Assembly (NCBI GenBank): GCA_021157815.1
Contig: JAGGVT010000100.1
Coordinates: forward strand, 1-18,943
Direction of reading: 5' to 3'
DNA: 18,943 bases
DNA from: a bacterium
GTDB taxonomy: Bacteria; JAJVIF01; JAGGVT01
How positions within the stretch are numbered: the first letter of the stretch is position 1; each line of letters begins with the position of its first letter. The notes beneath the pieces were generated by a model. That model was given only the letters and a program-made list of their open reading frames with translations. It was not told the DNA's origin and made no database searches. Of the stretch, positions 12,431 through 18,943 are shown piece after piece. Position numbers and translations under genes: made by a program.

Positions 12431-14329
12431 TTAAAGCAGGCCTTCAATTTTTTCAAGCGGCATTTCTTCAAGAAGAGTATCCTCAGGAAATTCATCCAGT
12501 TTGCCATCACTGAACTCATCAAGCATGCCTGTACCTGCTTCTTCGCGTGGTTCCTCATCGAGGTCGTAGTGTTCAATCGTTGCCCCTTCTTCCATACGCA
12601 GTGTTGTGACACGCATGGCTTCCTCGATTGTTGTAATGCCCTGTGTGACTTTTGCAAGCGCGGAAAGTTCCAGTGAACGCATTCCCTCCTTGATAGCCAT
12701 TTTTCTAATCTCGTCCGTTGAGGCATCCTGAAGAATGAGTTCCCTGACATTCGGAGTAACTTTCATCATTTCGAATATACCGGTTCGACCTTTGAATCCT
12801 GTGCCACGGCAGATTGTGCATCCTTTGCCCTTGAATAGCTTTGGCACAAAATCCGGGCCATAACCAAAGCGTTTTTGCATCATGGCTCGCATCTCATCGG
12901 TATATGGCACTGGTTCAATACATGTCGGGCAAATCTTTCGTACGAGCCGTTGCGCCATGATTCCGATTGTGGATGCGGCGACCAGGTAGTTCGGTGCGCC
13001 CATCTGAACCATTCGAACAACAGCGCTTGGTGCGTCATTGGTATGAAGAGTTGAGAACACAAGGTGGCCGGTTAGTGATGCCTCAATGGCCGCTTCAAGT
13101 GTTTCGTAGTCTCGAATCTCTCCAACCAGGATGATATCAGGGTCCTGCCTGAGGAACGATCTCAAAGCGGAGTTGAAGTCCATTCCCGCTTTACGGTTAA
13201 GCTCAACCTGGTTGATGCCTTTCAGCGTGTACTCAACGGGATCCTCAATTGTTATAATGTTTACCGTTGGGCTGTTCAAATGGTGCAATATGGAATACAG
13301 GGTTGTTGATTTGCCTGAACCGGTAGGACCGGTAACAAGGAAAACACCCCACGGTGATGCTGCCATATCGTAAATGAATTTTTCCTCGAAATCCTCAAGC
13401 CCAAGTTTTCCCAAGCCAACCATCGCGTTGGTCTTGTCCAGAATACGCATAACTATTTTCTCACCATGAACGGTGGGAAGACAGCTTACACGGAAGTCCA
13501 GTTCCCGTCCGGAAATCGTGGATGACATACGGCCGTCTTGCGGTTTACGTCTCTCCGCGATATCCATGCTCGACAGGATTTTGATACGGCTGACTGTTGG
13601 ATTCTGAATCTTGGGAGGAATTGAAAGTATCTTGTGGAGAATACCATCAATTCGATATCGAACAACAACTTCGTCATATGTAGGCTCAATATGAATATCA
13701 GAGGCGTTTGATTCCACAGCCTCGGAAATAATCGTGTTAACAAGACGTACAACAGGCCCGGCATCGATAGCTTCAAGGCCCTCAACCTTTAGCGCCTGGC
13801 TGATATCGACATCATCATCTTCCTCGTCGAGAGTTTTTAGATAATCGCTGATTAATTCGTCCGTCGCGTATTTCTTGCCGACCTTCTGGAAGATAATCTC
13901 TCTGATTTCATCCTCATGAGCAAGCATCGGCTCAATGCGCATCCCGCTTGCCAGCCTGAGATTCTCCTTCACGACAAAATCAAGCGGATCCGCCATGGCG
14001 ACATACAGCGTGTTGTCCTCAGCCTTGATTGGAAGAACCATAAACTTCGACATTAAATCAGGCTGAATGTATGCTTCAAGCGCTGATGTGTACGTATAAT
14101 CGGAAAGGGAAATGTATTTGATGCCCGTCTGTTTTTCCAACGCGAGGGCAATATCATTCTTCGAGCAGAAGCCAAGTTTGACAAGAACCTTACCCAGCTT
14201 TTCAGAAGAGCCTTTTTGGTACTCAAGTGCTTCACTTAGCTGTTGCTGAGTAATGACTCCCTGGTGAATGAGTATAATTCCCAGTTTGTCTTTCTGCCTG
14301 CTTGGCTTATCGTTGCTTGCTGCAACCAT
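12431..14329 (-). CDS. pilB: Type IV pilus assembly / type II secretion ATPase (PilB/GspE family) with tandem MshEN motif
   Basis: This hexameric cytoplasmic ATPase powers pilin or pseudopilin assembly. The 632-residue protein has an N-terminal MshEN region with two 24-residue motifs of the form [RK]LG-x2-hh-x2-G-hh-x4-L-x3-L-x2-Q at residues 15-38 and 44-67, separated by five residues, the known c-di-GMP-binding layout. The ATPase core has Walker A GPTGSGKST (334-342), Asp box TIEDPVEY (360-367), Walker B ILVGEIRD (400-407) and His box HLVFSTLHTND (422-432). A zinc-binding pair C467/C470 and C504/C507 is present. The C-terminal tail (about 589-632) is very acidic with LDEF repeated, not typical. 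It is a lone gene here, so pilus and secretion roles cannot be separated. AAGGATGG is 13 bases from the ATG, rather far. Confidence 0.93.
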   Translation of the reverse strand: MVAASNDKPSRQKDKLGIILIHQGVITQQQLSEALEYQKGSSEKLGKVLVKLGFCSKNDIALALEKQTGIKYISLSDYTYTSALEAYIQPDLMSKFMVLPIKAEDNTLYVAMADPLDFVVKENLRLASGMRIEPMLAHEDEIREIIFQKVGKKYATDELISDYLKTLDEEDDDVDISQALKVEGLEAIDAGPVVRLVNTIISEAVESNASDIHIEPTYDEVVVRYRIDGILHKILSIPPKIQNPTVSRIKILSSMDIAERRKPQDGRMSSTISGRELDFRVSCLPTVHGEKIVMRILDKTNAMVGLGKLGLEDFEEKFIYDMAASPWGVFLVTGPTGSGKSTTLYSILHHLNSPTVNIITIEDPVEYTLKGINQVELNRKAGMDFNSALRSFLRQDPDIILVGEIRDYETLEAAIEASLTGHLVFSTLHTNDAPSAVVRMVQMGAPNYLVAASTIGIMAQRLVRKICPTCIEPVPYTDEMRAMMQKRFGYGPDFVPKLFKGKGCTICRGTGFKGRTGIFEMMKVTPNVRELILQDASTDEIRKMAIKEGMRSLELSALAKVTQGITTIEEAMRVTTLRMEEGATIEHYDLDEEPREEAGTGMLDEFSDGKLDEFPEDTLLEEMPLEKIEGLL

Positions 14330-14685
14330 CTAGATTAGTATCCATCCTTTTTATGTTGTGAATATCAGATTTCCCAAATTAAGGAAAATCCGGCGTATTA
14401 ATTGAATACAACTATGACTCCCCTTGGTTAAAACATTAAACAGATCCTCCAATGTAAAAACCTCCACCCAATACAAACATATACTTATCATTCACAACTA
14501 CAAGAATTTTACTTGATAAACAAATACAAGTCAAATAGTCCCTATCAAATATTAACTAACACTGCTTGATTAAGTATATTCAAAGAGTTGATGCTCGAAA
14601 TGACTACTTAACATTATTTGCTCAATATGTAAAACTCCTATTCAAAAAGCGTAATAATTATCAATGACACTATAATCAATATTAG

Positions 14686-14883
14686 AGACTTTGTAAAGTA
14701 TATATTACCGCAAAAATCGTGCCATACAACCCATTGAAGTATGCCCTGTGTTGCGCATTAATAGGGGCTTCAGAAGCATCATTTCCCGATAATTTCGATG
14801 TTTTAAAAATGGCGCATAATGCGCTTAATCTTATTAAAAAAATGCAAAATGAAGAAAGTCGAATCATCTGCGTTGAAATTTAA
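14686..14883 (+). pseudogene. Possible relic of a GGDEF (diguanylate cyclase) domain C-terminus
   Basis: The frame is open from just after a TAG at 14683 to TAA at 14881-14883. Its last part reads GASEASFPDNFDVLKMAHNA then LNLIKKMQNEESRIICVEI. This resembles the end of GGDEF domains (a 'SIG-A-xx-P... LL-x2-AD-x-AL-x2-AK-x-G-x-N-x-V' pattern) with the key AD and AK replaced. There is no good start codon (a TTG at 14734 is the only late option) and no GGDEF motif upstream. It could be chance; a decayed gene is my preferred but weak reading. Confidence 0.25.
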
Positions 14884-14901
14884 ACAGATGTGAATAACCA
14901 A

Positions 14902-14929
14902 TTGCCGCTTTTTTATGGTTAAATATTGT
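14902..14929 (+). promoter_or_regulatory. Possible promoter for the ispH-selA-selB operon
   Basis: TTGCCG (14902-14907) and TATTGT (14924-14929) are 16 bp apart. A start near 14936 would give a leader of about 58 bases. The match is moderate. Confidence 0.3.
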
Positions 14930-14993
14930 AATCAGGCACAGTGGAATCGCTTGAGAATATCAAGAAGGTGAACATTAGAATTTCCCGAAATCA

Positions 14994-15899
14994 ATGCATA
15001 TTATAATTTCAAAAAAGACAGGATTTTGCCAGGGAGTGAAAAGAGCGCTCGACCTTGCAATTAATGAAGCCACAAAATCTGAGGAGCCGGTCTATACTTT
15101 TGGGCCGCTTGTTCATAACAGCCAGGTTATTTCATACCTGGAGGACTTAGGAATCGAAAGCATTGACAGAGTTGATGATGTCCCTGCCGGCAGCCACATT
15201 ATCATACGGTCTCATGGAATTGGACCTAATGATTTAAGAGAGATAACATCCCACAATTTTGAGATAATCGACGGCACATGCGGAAAGGTAATAACGGTTC
15301 AGACTTTCGCAAAAGATCTTGATGAAAAAGGATATTCGCTGATAATACTGGGAGAGCCTGAACATCCGGAAGTAAGGGCGATTCGCGAGTATGTAAACGA
15401 CAAGGCGCTTGTCCTCAGTTCGCTTGATGAAATAGTGGAGCCGCTTTATGAGCAGATTCCTGAGAAAATCGGGCTGGTTTGCCAGACAACACTATCGCTT
15501 GAGTTCTTCAATGCCGCGGTTAAAAAAATAAGAATGCAAATTCCACATATTGAAGTGCATAATACTATCTGTGGCGCGACTCGCAGAAGGCAGCAGGAGG
15601 CGAGAGAAGTCGCGAAACTTGTTGACCTCATGTTTGTTATTGGTTCGCCGGTAAGCTCGAACACGTCAAAACTGGCTGAGCTGTGTGGTGAAATAACAAT
15701 GGTTAAAAGAATCGAGACACAGGATGACCTTGATGAAAATTGGTTTGAAAGCCGGATGAAAATTGGTGTAACCGCCGGTGCAAGTACGCCTGACTGGATA
15801 ATCATGCGAGTGATTAAAAAATTGATGGAAATATCTCGATCAATTGATGGGGATGTGGAAATAGAAAACGCGGATAATTACATCACAAGCGCCGATTGA
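14994..15899 (+). CDS. ispH: 4-hydroxy-3-methylbut-2-enyl diphosphate reductase IspH
   Basis: IspH is the [4Fe-4S] enzyme that converts HMBPP to IPP and DMAPP in the last MEP-pathway step. The 301-residue protein keeps the cluster cysteines C12 (GFCQGV), C96 (DGTC) and C193 (NTICGAT). Substrate-site residues are also present: H41 (GPLVHN), H74 (RSHG), H124 and E126 (EHPEV), T165-T166 (QTTLS), S221-S222-N223 and S264 (AGASTPDW). The usual DATCP around the second cysteine reads DGTCG here, a small oddity. AAGGTG at 14965-14970 is 23 bases before the ATG with a stop codon in between, so the start has no well-placed ribosome site. selA follows after 30 bases. Confidence 0.95.
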   Translation: MHIIISKKTGFCQGVKRALDLAINEATKSEEPVYTFGPLVHNSQVISYLEDLGIESIDRVDDVPAGSHIIIRSHGIGPNDLREITSHNFEIIDGTCGKVITVQTFAKDLDEKGYSLIILGEPEHPEVRAIREYVNDKALVLSSLDEIVEPLYEQIPEKIGLVCQTTLSLEFFNAAVKKIRMQIPHIEVHNTICGATRRRQQEAREVAKLVDLMFVIGSPVSSNTSKLAELCGEITMVKRIETQDDLDENWFESRMKIGVTAGASTPDWIIMRVIKKLMEISRSIDGDVEIENADNYITSAD

Positions 15900-15929
15900 T
15901 TCGACGGATTGCTCTTTCAATGGTGATAT

Positions 15930-17312
15930 ATGAACGAAGAAAAACACGACAGACTAAAAGAACTTCCATCTATTGATGGCTTGATAGAACAGGTTAAAAC
16001 ACTTGATATTGCAAAAGGGTTTTCCCATAAACATGTTGTTAATGTGTCACGCGATGTAATTGAATCGATTCGACAAAAAATACTTGATGGCAAATTTGTT
16101 CCAAAGGATTTGTCCGCTCATGCAGTCAAGCAGGTTGAGAAAACCATAATTGAATTAAAAACGCCATCGCTGGCGCGTGTGGTTAATCTGACCGGAGTTT
16201 TCGTTCACACGAACCTTGGTCGTTCTCCGTTAATGCAGGATGCCATGGATGCTCTCAAAACCGCTGCTGACTACTGCAATCTCGAATATGATTTATCAGA
16301 GAGAAAAAGGGGAAAGCGTGACAGGAATCTTTCCAGAATGCTGTCTCTAATTGCCGGATGTGAGAATTTCCTTCTGACAAACAACAACGCAGCAGCGCTG
16401 TTTCTTGTGTTAAACACTCTCGCGAAGGGAAAAAAGGTAGCAGTCAGCAGGGGAGAATTAATCGAGATTGGCGGCTCGTTCAGAATCCCGGACATAATGC
16501 GAGCGAGCGGCGCGAAACTTGTCGAGGTCGGAACTACAAATCGAACCAGGCTGAGCGATTATAAAAATGCGATTGATGACGGCGTCCAGATGATTCTAAA
16601 AGTGCACACCTCGAATTACTCAGTTGAGGGTTTTACCGAATCAACTCCCGCGAAGCAGCTTGTCGAACTTGCAAAATCAAAAGATGTTTTATGTGTCGAG
16701 GACCTTGGCAGCGGGACTTTTGTCGATTTCACAAAGTGGAATCTGCCATTTGAACCGACAGTTCAGGATTCATTGAACACCGGAGTTGACCTGGTTACAT
16801 TCTCGGTTGACAAACTGCTCGGAGGCCCGCAGGGTGGACTTGTTTTGGGGAATCGTGAATTAATCGCAAAGATGAATAAAAACCCGATTAAAAGGGTTGT
16901 CCGGGCGGGTAAACTAACGCTTCTCGCTCTTGAAGCCACACTTCGAGGATATCTTGATGAGGAAAATATCATGAGAACTCATCCTCTATACCGCAATCTG
17001 ATTCTAAAAAAAGATGTGCTGGTTAAAAGAGGGGAGAAATATGTGATTCTTCTAAAAGAGAAATTTGGTGATAATGTTGAATACGCCATTCGTAACGATA
17101 AATGCTACATCGGCGGCGGTAGCCTTCCGGGGCAGGCGATAGACACCATGGTTGTGGAATTAAATCCTGTGAAAATAAAATTAAAAAAACTTGCGGATGT
17201 TTTCTTTGAGAATAAACCGCCAATAATTGGACGTATCGCCGACAATAAATTAATATTTGATTTAAGACAACTTGAGAATATCAAGGATGGAGTTCCCACA
17301 CGGGGATTGTGA
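15930..17312 (+). CDS. selA: L-seryl-tRNA(Sec) selenium transferase SelA
   Basis: SelA is a PLP enzyme that turns Ser-tRNA(Sec) into Sec-tRNA(Sec) with selenophosphate. The 460-residue protein matches the bacterial family length. It has NLTGVFVHTNLGRSPL (88-103), an N-terminal tRNA-binding helical region before that, VEDLGSGTF in the PLP fold, and the Schiff-base lysine K295 in FSVDKLLGGPQGG, at the same number as in E. coli; the common FSGDK is FSVDK here. The tail has VRAGKLTLLALEATLRGY and a PPIIGRI motif. GGTGAT is a modest ribosome site. selB starts nine bases after the stop, so the pair forms a selenocysteine operon with ispH upstream. No selC tRNA or selD is in view. Confidence 0.96.
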   Translation: MNEEKHDRLKELPSIDGLIEQVKTLDIAKGFSHKHVVNVSRDVIESIRQKILDGKFVPKDLSAHAVKQVEKTIIELKTPSLARVVNLTGVFVHTNLGRSPLMQDAMDALKTAADYCNLEYDLSERKRGKRDRNLSRMLSLIAGCENFLLTNNNAAALFLVLNTLAKGKKVAVSRGELIEIGGSFRIPDIMRASGAKLVEVGTTNRTRLSDYKNAIDDGVQMILKVHTSNYSVEGFTESTPAKQLVELAKSKDVLCVEDLGSGTFVDFTKWNLPFEPTVQDSLNTGVDLVTFSVDKLLGGPQGGLVLGNRELIAKMNKNPIKRVVRAGKLTLLALEATLRGYLDEENIMRTHPLYRNLILKKDVLVKRGEKYVILLKEKFGDNVEYAIRNDKCYIGGGSLPGQAIDTMVVELNPVKIKLKKLADVFFENKPPIIGRIADNKLIFDLRQLENIKDGVPTRGL

Positions 17313-17321
17313 TCTGAATAA

Positions 17322-18943
17322 ATGGCTGAGAAACCGCACTATATCATAGGAACAGCTGGTCATATCGACCACGGAAAGACAGCGCTTATTAAAGCGTTGA
17401 CCGGTATCAACACAGACAGATTAAAAGAGGAGCAGGAAAGGGGCATCACAATTGAGCTCGGGTTTGCCTATTTCGATAATGTCGATGGTTGCCGTTATGG
17501 CATTGTTGATGTTCCGGGGCATGAAAAATTTATTCCAAACATGCTTTCTGGAGCGCATGGGTTTGATGTTGTCATGATGGTCGTTGCTGCTGATGACGGT
17601 GTAAAGCCGCAGACTATCGAGCATTTCGAAATACTTCACCTTCTTCGAATTCCACGAGCCATGTTTGTAATCACAAAAATAGACATGGTCGAGGAGGGGA
17701 GAATTGAGGAGGTTATGGAGGAAATTGAGATTCTCACGCATGGAAGTTATCTTGCTGATTCGAAAATAATTCCGGCGTCCAGTAAAACAGGCGAGGGACT
17801 CGATGATGTCCGCGCTGAAATATCTCGATTAATGTCAGAGGATATTCCAAGATTAAACCGGCCGTATTTACGACTCCCGATTGACAGGGCTTTTACCATA
17901 ACCGGCTTCGGAACAGTAATCACAGGAACTATCATTTCGGGAAATGCCAGCATTGATGATGAGGTTATTCTGTCTCCTCTGGACAGGAAACTTCGTATAC
18001 GCAACATGGAGGTTCATTCTGAGGATGTCAAATCCGCTGTTGAGGGGCAGCGAGTCGCGATAAACCTTCCCAAAATCGAGAAAGAATCTATCGAAAGGGG
18101 AATGGAACTGGTCAATGTTCCTTTGTCCACCCAGATGTATTCCCGATATTACGCCGACCTTGAACTCCTTTCGCATAAAGCCTGCAGGTTTAAAAATTTC
18201 AAACGAGTTCGTGTGTTCAAAGGGGCATCGGAAGCAATCGCAACGCTGGTAAATCTGAGCGAAAATCAATTCGAGCCAAAGGGTAAATACATTGTCGATG
18301 TCGGCTTCCGTAAGGAAATCCTCATTATAAGCGGTGAAAGATTCATCATTCGGGATGAGACAAATCAATATACGCTTGGAGGAGGGGAGTTTATTCTGCC
18401 GTCCACAATCAAACGCGCGAAGATGACAGATGAAAATCTCCAGACACTCAAGGCATTTTCTGATGGCGGCCTTTCCGCAAAGATAAAAGCCGCTCTCGCG
18501 TTTAATAAAGCGATTGCGATGCCAATTGAGGAACTTTCGATAAGGTTCAATCGAACGGTTGATGAGATAAAACCTGCAATTGAAAACCTGAAAGATGAGA
18601 TTATCCACCTTAAATGGAAAGGCGGCTCATTCGGGCTTAAGCGTGTAATTGAAGAAAAGAAAAAACTGATAAAAGATATGGTTAGTGAGTACCACAAGCA
18701 AAATCCTGAACTGCCGGGTTTCCCAAAGCAGGAATTAAGGGACAAACTTAAACGTGGATTTTTCGCTGATGAGGAAATCGCTGTAATCTGGGATTTGCTT
18801 ATGTCTGATGAAATGCTCGCGGATGGCGGTGAGTTTGTCCGATTGAAGGATTTCAAGATTGAGTTCAAAGGCGAGGATGCCGAACTCAAGATGAAAATTC
18901 TTAAACTATATTCTGATTTTACATCGAATCCGCCAAAGCTGGA
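17322..18943 (+). CDS. selB: Selenocysteine-specific elongation factor SelB (3' truncated by window end)
   Basis: SelB is the EF-Tu-like GTPase that brings Sec-tRNA(Sec) to UGA codons marked by a SECIS hairpin. The frame is open from 17322 to the last base, 540 codons, so roughly 80-100 residues are missing. GTPase motifs are G1 AGHIDHGKT (12-20), the switch [11 protein letters not shown]3 DVPGH (63-67), G4 TKID (118-121) and G5 ASSKTGEG (152-159). Domains II and III follow ([39 protein letters not shown]). From about residue 355 the region fits the C-terminal winged helices that bind SECIS (for example [20 protein letters not shown]). It starts nine bases after selA. Confidence 0.95.
   Translation, partial: MAEKPHYIIGTAGHIDHGKTALIKALTGINTDRLKEEQERGITIELGFAYFDNVDGCRYGIVDVPGHEKFIPNMLSGAHGFDVVMMVVAADDGVKPQTIEHFEILHLLRIPRAMFVITKIDMVEEGRIEEVMEEIEILTHGSYLADSKIIPASSKTGEGLDDVRAEISRLMSEDIPRLNRPYLRLPIDRAFTITGFGTVITGTIISGNASIDDEVILSPLDRKLRIRNMEVHSEDVKSAVEGQRVAINLPKIEKESIERGMELVNVPLSTQMYSRYYADLELLSHKACRFKNFKRVRVFKGASEAIATLVNLSENQFEPKGKYIVDVGFRKEILIISGERFIIRDETNQYTLGGGEFILPSTIKRAKMTDENLQTLKAFSDGGLSAKIKAALAFNKAIAMPIEELSIRFNRTVDEIKPAIENLKDEIIHLKWKGGSFGLKRVIEEKKKLIKDMVSEYHKQNPELPGFPKQELRDKLKRGFFADEEIAVIWDLLMSDEMLADGGEFVRLKDFKIEFKGEDAELKMKILKLYSDFTSNPPKL

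Larger units (their letters stand above)
14330..14993. other. AT-rich intergenic region between divergent pilB and ispH
   Basis: These 664 bases hold no convincing intact gene on either strand. They contain the start regions of pilB and ispH, a possible promoter at 14902-14929, and a 65-codon open stretch at 14686-14883 that may be a gene relic. No tRNA, terminator or long repeat was seen. Confidence 0.6.

Noticed and set aside
13131-13373. Plus-strand open frame inside the ATPase gene
   Set aside because: It is antisense to the Walker and Asp box regions of the ATPase and shows no independent coding signs.
14682-14867. 61-codon minus-strand open frame in the pilB-ispH gap
   Set aside because: It has no ribosome site and no recognisable features, and lies opposite the more protein-like plus-strand frame.
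1-18943. In-frame UGA that could encode selenocysteine in this window
   Set aside because: All recognised genes have family-typical lengths and ends; no gene appears cut at a UGA with coding sequence continuing in frame.

Overview
The window looks like a chromosomal segment of a free-living bacterium with moderate GC content. It is mostly housekeeping genes in short operons, with several small non-coding repeat elements between them. I cannot assign a species. The gene mix is MEP isoprenoid synthesis (ispH), selenocysteine incorporation (selA-selB), Rex redox control, HrcA, a PilB/GspE-type ATPase, an archaeal-type fructose-1,6-bisphosphate aldolase/phosphatase and a SAM-I riboswitch before metK. 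Together with abundant small palindromic repeats this suggests a poorly characterised, possibly anaerobic, bacterial lineage. No rRNA, tRNA, CRISPR array, transposase or phage gene was seen.

Layout: (1) 1-3113, plus strand: 3' end of dnaX, its linker carrying two A-rich slippery sites; then ybaB-recR behind a good promoter; then rsmE, whose start lies just past a GC-rich inverted-repeat element. (2) 3219-4958: a GNAT acetyltransferase convergent with and overlapping hrcA. (3) 5149-8029: the aldolase/phosphatase gene and its terminator, a 110-bp inverted-repeat element, a promoter, SAM-I riboswitch and attenuator, metK, then a second inverted copy of the 110-bp element. (4) 8220-11105: a 14-bp tandem array of alternating half-sites, an oligopeptide-binding lipoprotein and aroC. 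(5) 11149-12358: a Rex-type operator, rex, and a nest of at least three small elements inserted one inside another at the rex stop codon, followed by a terminator. (6) 12431-14329, minus strand: a PilB/GspE-type ATPase with a tandem MshEN motif typical of c-di-GMP binding. (7) 14330-14993: an AT-rich gap with a possible gene relic. (8) 14994-18943: ispH-selA-selB, selB running off the end.

The genes serve core processes: replication and repair (dnaX, recR, ybaB), ribosome modification (rsmE), gluconeogenesis (fbp), SAM synthesis (metK), the shikimate pathway (aroC), redox sensing (rex), isoprenoids (ispH) and selenoprotein synthesis (selA, selB). I see no wholly new multi-gene system. The most unusual content is the regulatory and repeat architecture: the dnaX slippery runs, the nested elements at rex, the paired 110-bp elements around metK, a predicted core-based antiterminator in the SAM riboswitch, and the alternating half-site array.
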